This document shows, in pieces, positions 34,716 to 42,806 of a DNA stretch of 42,806 nucleotides; position 1 is the first letter of the stretch, and every line of letters starts with the position of its first letter. Made by a program: the position numbers and the translations under genes. The notes below the pieces were generated by a model. It searched no databases. It was not told where the DNA came from and saw only the letters and a list, made by a program, of their open reading frames with translations. The stretch spans positions 1 to 42,806 of the forward strand of contig JAEDFO010000014.1 in the NCBI GenBank assembly GCA_016292745.1, written 5' to 3'. The stretch is from Muribaculaceae bacterium. Its GTDB lineage: Bacteria > Bacteroidota > Bacteroidia > Bacteroidales > Muribaculaceae.

Positions 34716-34748
34716 AATTATATCGCAGTTTAGAGTTTAAAATATATT

Positions 34749-34756
34749 CAAAATTA
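34749..34756 (-). promoter_or_regulatory. -7 box of kbl
   Basis: TAATTTTG on the minus strand lies 33 nt before the kbl start, a perfect TAnnTTTG match. Confidence 0.55.
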
Positions 34757-34780
34757 AAGAAAACTTTTGTAAATAAGCAT

Positions 34781-34928
34781 TATTTTTGCATGAAATTCGG
34801 TCGACCGTGACGCACCACCAATATCGGTCAGGTGAATGTGCCTCTGATTGCCCTGTTTTCAAATCTAAGAATCGACAACAAAATTAAGTACGACAAATTG
34901 AACATATTTAACCCATAACCCAATAAAT
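34781..34928 (+). promoter_or_regulatory. tdh promoter and long structured 5' leader
   Basis: TATTTTTG (34781-34788) fits the -7 box, giving a leader of ~130 nt before tdh. The leader begins with the perfect 10-bp palindrome CGGTCGACCG (34798-34807) and repeats CGGTC at 34825-34829, so GACCG could pair with either copy. I recognise no known riboswitch. The palindrome may instead be an operator just downstream of the start site. Confidence 0.4.
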
Positions 34929-35885
34929 ATGAAGAATGTTCTGATAATTGGTTCCACCGGTCAGATTGGCTCTGAGCTGACTATGAAGTTGCGTGGCATT
35001 TACACCAACGGCAATATTGTGGCCGGTTATATTAAAGGTGCCGAGCCTAAGGGCGTGCTTGCCGAAAGCGGCCCGTCAGCTGAAGTGGACATCACTTCGG
35101 CCGAGCAGATTGCACAGGCGGTCGACAAGTATCAGGTGGATACAATCTACAACCTTGCTGCATTGCTTAGCGCTGTGGCCGAAAACAAGCCGCAACTGGC
35201 ATGGAAAATCGGTGTAGGAGGACTGTTTAATGTGCTTGAGGTGGCCCGTGAAAAGCATTGTGCGGTGTTCACTCCAAGTTCTATAGGCTCATTTGGTCTT
35301 AACACACCAAAGGACCATACACCTCAGGATACCATTCAGCGCCCAAACACTATGTATGGTGTGACAAAGGTCTCGGGCGAGTTGCTGTCCGACTATTATG
35401 CCCACCGTTTTGGTGTCGATACACGCTCGGTGCGTTTCCCCGGACTGATTTCTTACGTTACTCCTCCCGGTGGCGGAACCACCGACTATGCCGTCGACAT
35501 CTACTATTCGGCGGTGAAAGGCGAGACCTTCAAATGCCCCATCGCTGCCGGAACGTTCATGGATATGATGTATATGCCCGATGCGCTACGTGCTGCAATC
35601 GAAATCATGGAGGCTGATGCCTCTCGGCTGGTTCACCGCAATTCGTTCAATATTGCCTCGATGAGTTTCGACCCCGAAATGATTTATGCCTCAATCAAAA
35701 AGTACATTCCCGACTTCAAGATGCAGTATGAGCACGACCACTTGCGACAGGCTATCGCCGACTCCTGGCCTAACTCGCTCGACGATTCGTGTGCTCGTGC
35801 CGAATGGGATTGGAAACCGGAGTTCGACCTCGACACCATGACTCGCGACATGATTGAGAAACTACGCGTGAAATTTTCGAAATAA
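34929..35885 (+). CDS. tdh: L-threonine 3-dehydrogenase, SDR (epimerase-like) type
   Basis: This 318-residue short-chain dehydrogenase has a Rossmann motif VLIIGSTGQIGSEL (Gly-x-x-Gly-x-x-Gly). Also visible are the acceptor-strand IYNLAALLSAVAENKP, the catalytic Ser in FTPSSIGSFG, and the YGVTK Tyr/Lys pair (~143/147). The RSVRFPGLISYVTPPGGGTTDYAVDIYY segment is characteristic of the UDP-galactose-4-epimerase-like threonine dehydrogenases common in Bacteroidetes. It oxidises threonine to 2-amino-3-ketobutyrate with NAD+, feeding Kbl encoded divergently. It is chemically equivalent to the zinc-type Tdh of E. coli but not homologous to it. Confidence 0.93.
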   Translation: MKNVLIIGSTGQIGSELTMKLRGIYTNGNIVAGYIKGAEPKGVLAESGPSAEVDITSAEQIAQAVDKYQVDTIYNLAALLSAVAENKPQLAWKIGVGGLFNVLEVAREKHCAVFTPSSIGSFGLNTPKDHTPQDTIQRPNTMYGVTKVSGELLSDYYAHRFGVDTRSVRFPGLISYVTPPGGGTTDYAVDIYYSAVKGETFKCPIAAGTFMDMMYMPDALRAAIEIMEADASRLVHRNSFNIASMSFDPEMIYASIKKYIPDFKMQYEHDHLRQAIADSWPNSLDDSCARAEWDWKPEFDLDTMTRDMIEKLRVKFSK

Positions 35886-35905
35886 ACAGGATACATAATA
35901 TAGTA

Positions 35906-35936
35906 ATGGCCGGCAGAATCATTATCCGTCGGCCAT
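35906..35936. terminator. Short stem-loop between converging tdh and GH43 genes
   Basis: ATGGCCG (35906-35912) pairs with CGGCCAT (35930-35936), loop 17 nt, followed by CGCTTTATAG. The stem is short, so a weak bidirectional terminator is likely. Confidence 0.5.
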
Positions 35937-35940
35937 CGCT

Positions 35941-37101
35941 TTATAGTGTCGGTGCCTGTATGAACCATTGAGGCTTTGTGGTAGGGGTGCCGTAACGGTC
36001 GACGAAATATGGTCCGTCGGCACCAAACCTCAGGTTCTGCACAAAAAAGTAACGTTGTCCGTACGACACAGAGTCGCCTTGGTTAAGCCCCACGCAGTGG
36101 CAATGCATATACATATACAGGTTGCCCTTGCTGTCGGGGATTATCTCACCGGCATGTCCTGTGGTGCAGAGTATACTATTAGGTCCTTCAGCCACCAGTA
36201 TCACCTTCTCATCGCTCCACTTCTGTGCTGTGATGTCCTTGCTGCGGCGAAAGCTCACATTGTAGTGCCATTGGTCGGTGCGTCCACCCGAATAGAATAG
36301 ATAGTACCATCCATCGTGGTAATAAAGAATGCTTCCTTCACGATTCTCAGTGCCGTCGATTCGCCACGGCGTTCCGTCGATGGTCGTTCCGTCGGCTTTC
36401 AAGCGTGCAATGTAGATGCCATCATTGTTTACATCGCCAAACGACACATATTGCTGGCCGTCGCTGTCGCAGAAGTATTGGGTGTCGCCCGGTTTACTGT
36501 ATGGGTCGTATTTACTGTCGAGCAGCGTATTCTTGAGTCTGAACTCACCGTCGATGCTCTCTGCCTGCAGCACCTTTGTGGTGGCGCGGATATAGGTGTG
36601 CGAATCGATAACGTAAAGAAACATCGTCACCTTGCCATCGACTATGGCAAGCGATGGAGCCCAATAGCCTATGTGCTCTGAATCGATGTGCATCGATTCC
36701 ACTCCTATTCCAAACGGGTCGAGCGGCTGACCGGGGAATACGGTGCGGTAAGCCTCCCAGTTGGCCATATCACTGCTGCGCAGTATGCGTATAGGGAATC
36801 CGGTGGCTGCTGCATAGTAGTAATCGCCGATTTTTATCACAGTTGGGTCGGGAAAATCGTAGTTTGTGATAGGATTGAATATCAAGCGTTGCTTGTTCTG
36901 CTCCACAATGTTCCCACTGATGCGCTTATACTTTGCGCCGGCAATCTCAAACGAAGCCGAGCTGGTGTTGCGTCGGGCATTCTGTATCTGGCGGTCGAGT
37001 GGTATGTATATTTCTGTGTTTTCTGAGGGCTCGGAGCTGCATGCACTTAGCGATATGCACAGACCGGCAAAAGCAATGAGTATTCGGTTAATAAAGTTCA
37101 T
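35941..37101 (-). CDS. Glycoside hydrolase family 43-like lipoprotein
   Basis: This 386-residue protein has a lipobox ending SLSAC (Cys21). The five-bladed propeller of GH43/62 is indicated by YDFPDPTVIKIGDYYYAAAT (catalytic base Asp ~82), WAPSLAIVDGKVTMFLYVI (typical WAP...), and the acid Glu in TENREGSILYYHDGWYYLFYSGG (~255). The late GHAGEIIPDSKGNLYMYMHCH also fits. Members remove arabinose, xylose or galactose from plant and host polysaccharides. Substrate cannot be assigned. It is a single gene without adjacent SusC/SusD partners. TATCTTTG on the minus strand at 37131-37138 is a good -7 box. Confidence 0.9.
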   Translation of the reverse strand: MNFINRILIAFAGLCISLSACSSEPSENTEIYIPLDRQIQNARRNTSSASFEIAGAKYKRISGNIVEQNKQRLIFNPITNYDFPDPTVIKIGDYYYAAATGFPIRILRSSDMANWEAYRTVFPGQPLDPFGIGVESMHIDSEHIGYWAPSLAIVDGKVTMFLYVIDSHTYIRATTKVLQAESIDGEFRLKNTLLDSKYDPYSKPGDTQYFCDSDGQQYVSFGDVNNDGIYIARLKADGTTIDGTPWRIDGTENREGSILYYHDGWYYLFYSGGRTDQWHYNVSFRRSKDITAQKWSDEKVILVAEGPNSILCTTGHAGEIIPDSKGNLYMYMHCHCVGLNQGDSVSYGQRYFFVQNLRFGADGPYFVDRYGTPTTKPQWFIQAPTL

Positions 37102-37130
37102 AAAATCTTAGGTGTTTGGTTCGATATTTA

Positions 37131-37138
37131 CAAAGATA
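37131..37138 (-). promoter_or_regulatory. -7 box of the GH43 gene
   Basis: TATCTTTG on the minus strand matches TAnnTTTG and lies 29 nt before the start codon at 37101. Confidence 0.5.
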
Positions 37139-37266
37139 ACGAAAAAAAGGCAATAAAGCACCTTTTCGGTATTTTCAGACAATAATACTGTGAAATGTTG
37201 TTTGAAATGTCAGAATTTGTCATCAATAATTACAATGTTTTACCGAACTTTGCACCGAAATATTTA

Positions 37267-38322
37267 ATGCTACGATATATGAGATATTTTGTGATGGCAC
37301 TTATGGCATTCGTGCTTTGCTCTTGTGCCAAGGAAACGAAACCTACGGTGATTCACAGTGTAGTAACCACTACACCGGCGCCCGTCGGTACACAAAGTGT
37401 AAAGAACTTCTCGGGCGTGGTGCGCGAAAATGCCGAGACCAACCTGTCGTTCAAGACTGCCGGACAGCTTGAACACATCTACGTCAAGGAGGGCGACCGC
37501 GTGAGCAGCGGCCAGCTGCTGGCTGTGCTCGACGACAAAGACTACAAACTGGGTGTTGAGGCCACACAAATCCAATATGACCAAACCAAGGCCGAGGTTG
37601 AACGCATGAAAGTACTGTTCGAGGGCAACAGCCTCTCGGCAAACGATTATGAAAAAGCCCTGAGCGGCCTCAAGCAACTTGGAGTGCAGCTTCAGGTGAA
37701 CAAGAACAAGCTGTCGTATACACGGCTATATGCTCCAGCATCAGGAGTGATTAAGAGCGTGAATTTCGAACGGATGGAGATGGTAGATGCCGGCACCCCG
37801 GTGTTTGTGATGCTCGATTTGCATTCACTTGAGGTTGAGGTGAACCTCCCGGCTGATGTTTACGCACAGCGCAACAACCTCATCGATGCCTATTGCACTG
37901 CCAATAGCGAGCAGTTCCCGCTACAGCTTCGAAGCATTGTGCCAAAGGCCGACAGCAACCAGCTCTTCACCGCCAAGTTTGCCCTGAAAGGCAATGTGAG
38001 CGCCGGCAAGAGTGTCGATGTGGTGCTCACCATTGGCGTGCCATCTGCCCATACCGATACATCGGCTGTTTGCACCGTACCGCAGCATTCGGTGTTTGAG
38101 GAAGGTGGCAAACAGTATGTGTGGCAAGTGAAAGCCGACAGCACTGTGGTGAAGCGTCCGATTGAGGTGCTCGGGACCGACGACCATGGCAACATTATGG
38201 TGTCGGCCGGTCTCGACGGTTCTGAAACCATTGTACGTGCCGGTGTTGGCGTCTTAAAAGAAAATGAGAAAGTTAAGATTGTAGGCAAAGCCTCGGATAC
38301 TAACGTGGGAGGATTAATCTGA
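37267..38322 (+). CDS. RND efflux periplasmic adaptor (membrane fusion lipoprotein)
   Basis: The protein has about 351 residues from the ATG at 37267; ATG 37279 is also possible, and the earlier ATG at 37195 would put 24 odd residues before the signal. The lipoprotein signal MRYFVMALMAFVLCSC ends at Cys20. HlyD-type segments are present: the lipoyl half-motif TAGQLEHIYVKEGDRVSSGQLLAVLDDKDY, the alpha-hairpin (~95-150), the second lipoyl half SYTRLYAPASGVIKSVNF, and the beta-barrel/membrane-proximal parts. It links the inner-membrane pump to the TolC-like channel. Its stop overlaps the permease start by one base (TGATG). Confidence 0.92.
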   Translation: MLRYMRYFVMALMAFVLCSCAKETKPTVIHSVVTTTPAPVGTQSVKNFSGVVRENAETNLSFKTAGQLEHIYVKEGDRVSSGQLLAVLDDKDYKLGVEATQIQYDQTKAEVERMKVLFEGNSLSANDYEKALSGLKQLGVQLQVNKNKLSYTRLYAPASGVIKSVNFERMEMVDAGTPVFVMLDLHSLEVEVNLPADVYAQRNNLIDAYCTANSEQFPLQLRSIVPKADSNQLFTAKFALKGNVSAGKSVDVVLTIGVPSAHTDTSAVCTVPQHSVFEEGGKQYVWQVKADSTVVKRPIEVLGTDDHGNIMVSAGLDGSETIVRAGVGVLKENEKVKIVGKASDTNVGGLI

Positions 38323-41300
38323 TGAAAACCGAAGGTTTGACGCGATTTTTCATAAATCAGCCTCTGCTGTTCTGGAGTGCAGTGGTAGCAAGTATCCTTG
38401 CCGGAGTGTTCTGCTTCATGCAGATGCCAAAGCTCGAGGACCCCGCCGTTGCCGTAAAGCAGGCATCGGTGGTTGTGGTGTATCCCGGCGCCACGGCACA
38501 TCAAGTTGAGCTGAAGGCTGTGCAGGTTCTCGAAGATAATCTGCGGACACTTCCCGATATCGAGGAAATTCGCTCGGAATGTCAGCCGGGAATTGCACTT
38601 ATAACTGTGGAGTTCAGAATGTCGGTGCTCAACGAAGACCTTGAGCAGCATTTCGACCTTCTTCGCCGCAAAGTTAACGACACCAAAGTGTATCTGCCAT
38701 CGGAATGTTACGACCCGGTAATTATCGACGACATGATGGACGTATACGGCCTGTTCTATGCTATCGAGGCCGATGAAGGTTTCTCTTATCCAGAACTTGA
38801 ACGTTATGCCAAGATGATTCGCCGCGAACTCATGACCGTTGAAGGTGTGAAGCGGGTGAATCTGGTAGGAGCTCGCCAAGAAGTTATCGATATCACCATC
38901 AGCAAGGACAAACTTGCCCGAAACGGTCTGGTACCCACCCAGATAATGACCGGACTGCAATCGGCCGGTAAAGTGGTGAATGCCGGTAAATACAACAATG
39001 CCACCGACCGCATTTCGTTGCGCGTGAACAATTCAATAGAGGATGAGAACGATGTGGCCAACCTGATGATTAAGACCACCACCGGAAAAACTTTCCGCCT
39101 TGGCGACATCGCCGAGGTGACGCGCGGATATCAGGAACCACAGACCAACGGATTCTTTGTCAACGGGCACAAGGCGATGGCTATGTGTATGGCTCTCGAG
39201 AATGGTGTGGTAGTGCCCGATGTTGGTGCGGCGGTCGATGCCAAGCTGGAAACCATAAAGCCTCTTATTCCGGCGGGAATCAGCACCGAGAAGATTTTCT
39301 TCCAGCCCGACAAGGTCAACCAGGCCATTGACGGATTCATGGTTAACCTGCTTGAATCGGTTCTGATTGTAATTGCTGTGCTGATGCTCACCATGGGATT
39401 CCGAAGCGGTGTAATCATTGGATTCGGGTTGGTGCTCACCATTGCCATCTCATTTCCGATTCTTCAGCTTATGGACACCACTCTGCAGCGCATATCGCTC
39501 GGAGCATTCATCGTAGCAATGGGTATGCTCGTCGATAATGCCATTGTTATTATGGATGGCATCCTTGTGGATAAGCAGCGTGGCCTTGCGCCCGATGTCT
39601 ATCTTTACCGCATTGGCAACAACACTGCCATGCCGCTGCTTGGCGCCACTATTATTGCAATCGCCACTTTCCTCGCCTCGTACCTGTCGCCCGATTCAGC
39701 CGGTGAGTATTGTCGCGACCTGTTCCTTGTATTGTGTGTCTCGCTGCTAGCTTCGTGGTTGTTGGCACTAATTCAGGTGCCGGTGTGTGCCAAGTCTTGG
39801 CTTCCGGCAAAGGTGAAGACTTCCGATGAACAATACAATTCACGCATTCACCGTTTCGTGCGCTCAACAGTGATTTTCCTGCTCGGGCACAAGACGGTTA
39901 CACTTCTGTGTGCTGTAATTATACTTGCCGCCTGCGGCTTTGGTATGACAAAGGTGAAGAATCTGTTCTTCCCCGATTTCGACTATTCACAGTTCATCAT
40001 TGAATATCAGATGCCCGTCAACACATCACCCGACAAGGTGAAGAGCGACTTGCTCGAGATGTCGGAACTCCTGAGGCAGAATCCGAAAATCGAACGTGTA
40101 TCGGCATCAATGGGCACTCCACCGGCTCGTTATTGCCTTGTGCGCCCGATGACCAACGGCGGTGACAGCTATGGCGAACTTATTGTTGACTGCAAAGACT
40201 TCAAGACCGTAAACGAGGTTATCGACCAGATTCACGACTCGCTCCGCTTGGCACATCCCGATGCGTATATCCGCTATCGCCACTATAACTTTTCAATTGC
40301 CACCAGCCACCCCGTTGAGGTACAGTTCCGCGGTCCTGACCCGGCTGTACTGAAGGAACTGGCTGCGCAGGCCGAAGAGGTGATGCGCCAATGCTACTAT
40401 GTAGATGCCTACAGTGTAGAAACCAATTGGAAACCAAAGAGCAAGACCTATGTGGCCGATTATTCGAAGGTGAATGCACTGCGTGCCGGAGTCGACCGTT
40501 CAAACGTGGCCGATGCACTGCTGGCCGCCACCGACGGCCTTCCAGTGGGTGTAATCAACGACGGCGACAAGCAGGTGATTATCAATATGAAAGTGCGCAA
40601 TGAAGATGGCTCGCGCATCAGCGACCTTAACGACATTCCTGTGTGGTCGATGATGAACATGAACCTCGATACCGAAGCTCTGCAAGGCCTGACCACCGGC
40701 GCCACATCGTCCGACGAAATCAGCAATGAGATGTATAAGTGCGGTCCACTGTCGAATGTGGCCACCGATATAGCTCTTGAATGGGAGGAGCCATATATCT
40801 ATCGTGTGAATGGCGAACGGACTATAGAGGTGCAGTGCGACCCCGACTATACCCTCTTCCATGGCACTGTGGCTAAGGTGAACAGCGAGATTAAGCAGGG
40901 AATAGAGGACATCGAACTTCCCGACGGATACAGCCGTGTATGGGCCGGCGAGGGCAAACTCTCCGGAAAGGCCACATCGCTGCTTATGAAGTACACCCCG
41001 ATTACATTGCTCATTGTACTCACCATATTACTGCTGCTCTTCCGCAATTGGAAACAGGTGGGCATTGTGCTGATGTGTCTGCCGTTTGTGATATGTGGTG
41101 TGGCACCGGCTCTGCTGGTTTTCCGTCAGCCTTTCACATTCATGGCAATTGTCGGCATGATGGGGTTGATGGGCATGATGGTGAAGAACACCATTGTGCT
41201 AATCGACGAAATCAACCGCCTTTACAAGGTTGAGAAACGTTCAGCCTACGAATCGGTGATTACGGCCACGGTGAGCCGTGTGCGCCCGGTTGTGATGGCT

Positions 41301-41468
41301 TCGGCCACCACTATCCTGGGCATGATGCCTTTGCTTGGCGACCCTATGTACGGCTCAATGTCGATTTGCATTATGTCGGGCCTCGCAATGGGCACTCTAA
41401 TCACCCTCGTGCTGCTTCCCATCCTTTATTCTGCATTCTTTCACGTTAAACGCCCCGAAAAATCATGA
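38322..41468 (+). CDS. RND multidrug efflux permease (AcrB/HAE-type)
   Basis: This 1048-residue inner-membrane proton antiporter has twelve transmembrane helices in two halves, each with a large periplasmic porter loop. The start FFINQPLLFWSAVVASILAG and DPAVAVKQASVVVVYPGAT are typical. Helix 4 carries GMLVDNAIVIMDGI, which keeps the proton-relay Asp but has Asn at the second position (AcrB has VDD). Helix 10 carries GMMVKNTIVLIDE with the relay Lys. The end VRPVVMASATTILGMMPLLGDPMYGSM is a family hallmark. Substrates are not predictable. It is flanked by adaptor and TolC-like genes with overlaps, so the three form a tripartite pump. Confidence 0.95.
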   Translation: MKTEGLTRFFINQPLLFWSAVVASILAGVFCFMQMPKLEDPAVAVKQASVVVVYPGATAHQVELKAVQVLEDNLRTLPDIEEIRSECQPGIALITVEFRMSVLNEDLEQHFDLLRRKVNDTKVYLPSECYDPVIIDDMMDVYGLFYAIEADEGFSYPELERYAKMIRRELMTVEGVKRVNLVGARQEVIDITISKDKLARNGLVPTQIMTGLQSAGKVVNAGKYNNATDRISLRVNNSIEDENDVANLMIKTTTGKTFRLGDIAEVTRGYQEPQTNGFFVNGHKAMAMCMALENGVVVPDVGAAVDAKLETIKPLIPAGISTEKIFFQPDKVNQAIDGFMVNLLESVLIVIAVLMLTMGFRSGVIIGFGLVLTIAISFPILQLMDTTLQRISLGAFIVAMGMLVDNAIVIMDGILVDKQRGLAPDVYLYRIGNNTAMPLLGATIIAIATFLASYLSPDSAGEYCRDLFLVLCVSLLASWLLALIQVPVCAKSWLPAKVKTSDEQYNSRIHRFVRSTVIFLLGHKTVTLLCAVIILAACGFGMTKVKNLFFPDFDYSQFIIEYQMPVNTSPDKVKSDLLEMSELLRQNPKIERVSASMGTPPARYCLVRPMTNGGDSYGELIVDCKDFKTVNEVIDQIHDSLRLAHPDAYIRYRHYNFSIATSHPVEVQFRGPDPAVLKELAAQAEEVMRQCYYVDAYSVETNWKPKSKTYVADYSKVNALRAGVDRSNVADALLAATDGLPVGVINDGDKQVIINMKVRNEDGSRISDLNDIPVWSMMNMNLDTEALQGLTTGATSSDEISNEMYKCGPLSNVATDIALEWEEPYIYRVNGERTIEVQCDPDYTLFHGTVAKVNSEIKQGIEDIELPDGYSRVWAGEGKLSGKATSLLMKYTPITLLIVLTILLLLFRNWKQVGIVLMCLPFVICGVAPALLVFRQPFTFMAIVGMMGLMGMMVKNTIVLIDEINRLYKVEKRSAYESVITATVSRVRPVVMASATTILGMMPLLGDPMYGSMSICIMSGLAMGTLITLVLLPILYSAFFHVKRPEKS

Positions 41469-42763
41469 AACGATATATTTTAATGCTATTAACGGCTGTT
41501 GCCACCGTAGCTGCCGCATTGGCACAGACCATGAGCCTTGCTGAATGCCGAAATGAGGCTCTGAAGTTCAATGAAACCATGGCCAGCGCTAACAATGCTG
41601 TGCGTCAGGCCGAACTCGACCGCCAAATTGCATTCACTAATTATCTTCCCAAGCTCGACGGCTCGTTCTCAGCGGTTTATGCCAAGGATATCGACATGGG
41701 TGAGATGACTTTGCAACTCCATGGCACTTGGCTCGCTGGTCTGAACATCACCCAGCCGGTTTTTGCCGGCGGAAAGATTGTTGCAGCCAACAAGCTGGCA
41801 CGCATCGGTGTGGAAATCAACAAGGAGAAGCTTCGCCAAAGCCGTATGCAGGTAATTGCCGATGTCGACAATGCCTATTACACTCTCGTGGCTGTACGCT
41901 CAAAGGTTAGAATGCTCGAATCGCTCGGTCAGCAAATGCTGGCCCTATTCAATCAAGTGGAGCTGTCGGTGAAAGCTCAGATGGCTACCGAGAACGACCT
42001 CCTTCGTATCGACACAAAACGCAGCGAGATTGCTTACCAGTTGCAAAAGGCACGCAATGGCGAACAACTGTGCATGTTGGCTCTGGCCAACGTGATTGGT
42101 CGTGGAATTGACGCTGAAATTGTGCCATCCGATACATTGCTGATAACCGACCAACCAGCTGCTCTCGACGAGAACATCAGTAACCGTCCGGAACTGCTCA
42201 TGCTCGAGAAACAGGTGGAGGCCATGAAACAGCAAGTGAAGATGGAACGTGCCAACTATCTGCCTACCGTCGGCCTTTCGCTCGGATATACACATTACGA
42301 CAACATCAAAAACAAAGGTGTGGCACAACTGGGCGATGGCACTCTTATGCCATATGTTCAGGATGTAAACGGCAATATGCTTATGGCTATGGTATCGGTC
42401 AACATCCCCATTTGCCATTGGGGCGCCGAGGTGAAAAAGGTGAAGAAGGCAAAGCTCGATGTTGAGAATGCTCGCCTATCGCTGCAACAGAATGAGCGTG
42501 CCATGCAGATTGAGGTGCGTCAGGCTGTGCAAAACGTAACCGATGGTTATCACATGGTGCAGACTGCAGAGCTCGGACAACGGCAAGCCGACGAGAACCT
42601 GCGTGTGATGCGCGAACGCTTTGGTGTGAAAATGGCCACAATGACCGACCTGCTCGAAGCTCAGGCACAGTGGCAGCAAGCTCATTCAAACTATATTGAA
42701 GCCCAAACCCAATATAAGATTTACGAAACAGAGTATCTTCGAGTAACCGGCCGTCTGGAATAG
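41465..42763 (+). CDS. TolC-family outer-membrane efflux channel
   Basis: This 432-residue protein has a signal peptide (YILMLLTAVATVAAALA, cleavage before QTMSL). The two structural repeats of TolC/OEP proteins are visible, each with long helices: MSLAECRNEALKFNETMASA through DNAYYTLVAVRSKVRMLESL, and the second with ERANYLPTVGLSLGY, NIPICHWGAEVKKVKKAKLD and the end GVKMATMTDLLEAQAQWQQAHSNYIEAQTQYKIYETEYLRVTG. Trimers form the outer-membrane exit duct of the RND pump. Start and upstream stop overlap as ATGA (41465-41468), indicating translational coupling with the permease. Confidence 0.95.
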   Translation: MKRYILMLLTAVATVAAALAQTMSLAECRNEALKFNETMASANNAVRQAELDRQIAFTNYLPKLDGSFSAVYAKDIDMGEMTLQLHGTWLAGLNITQPVFAGGKIVAANKLARIGVEINKEKLRQSRMQVIADVDNAYYTLVAVRSKVRMLESLGQQMLALFNQVELSVKAQMATENDLLRIDTKRSEIAYQLQKARNGEQLCMLALANVIGRGIDAEIVPSDTLLITDQPAALDENISNRPELLMLEKQVEAMKQQVKMERANYLPTVGLSLGYTHYDNIKNKGVAQLGDGTLMPYVQDVNGNMLMAMVSVNIPICHWGAEVKKVKKAKLDVENARLSLQQNERAMQIEVRQAVQNVTDGYHMVQTAELGQRQADENLRVMRERFGVKMATMTDLLEAQAQWQQAHSNYIEAQTQYKIYETEYLRVTGRLE

Positions 42764-42806
42764 CTCCGTTCTGATTATACATGCGTTCGAATATAAAAAT
42801 ATATGC

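Noticed and set aside
37890..38960. 356-codon minus-strand ORF across the efflux adaptor/permease junction
   Set aside because: It spans two well-supported genes on the other strand and has no recognisable fold or start signals.
42781..42806. Possible start of a further gene (ATG CGT TCG AAT ATA AAA)
   Set aside because: Only eight codons are visible before the window ends, with no identifiable motif.

Overview
The window looks like a chromosomal segment of a gut-type Bacteroidales, most likely a member of the Muribaculaceae. This assignment is inferred from gene content: a type IX secretion operon, Bacteroidales-restricted families such as DUF3256, a LTA-synthase-like sulfatase and GH2/GH43 enzymes. 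It also rests on many Bacteroidetes promoters with a TAnnTTTG -7 box, few Shine-Dalgarno sequences and intermediate GC content. No rRNA or species marker is present.

Positions 1-1657 look like an eroded mobile-element edge next to a tRNA-Lys(UUU) gene. It holds the start of a ClpP-like phage head protease joined to unrelated sequence, a divergent NTF2-like/HxlR regulator pair with mirror-image promoters around a perfect 20-bp palindrome, and the 3' end of an ardA-like antirestriction gene. Positions 1865-6702 (minus) carry a SUI1/YciH-like protein, a UvrD/AddA-type helicase-nuclease and an AI-2E-family membrane protein in one tight operon.

Positions 6784-13802 (plus) are a complete porT-porP-gldK-gldL-gldM-gldN block, the membrane core of the type IX secretion system and its motor. 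A PfkB kinase (minus) follows. Then comes a plus-strand run: a DbpA-type DEAD-box RNA helicase, DUF3256, the PBP4-type D,D-carboxypeptidase DacB, an acidic protein coupled to rsmI, and a coiled-coil lipoprotein.

Positions 21564-28599 (minus) hold a large AAA+ protein, a structured non-coding RNA gene that resembles 6S RNA, and an envelope cluster of glycosyltransferase, LTA-synthase-like phosphotransferase and DUF3108 protein. Positions 28829-37101 are metabolic: periplasmic GH2 beta-galactosidase, Tat-type FAD oxidoreductase, the threonine-to-glycine pair kbl/tdh (divergent), and a GH43 lipoprotein. The window closes with a three-gene RND efflux operon (37267-42763).

The items most worth a second look are the candidate 6S-like RNA at 24597-24789, the AAA+ protein with an apparently dead first AAA domain, the unusual low-complexity additions in PorP and GldN, and the tRNA-Lys-adjacent element remnant.
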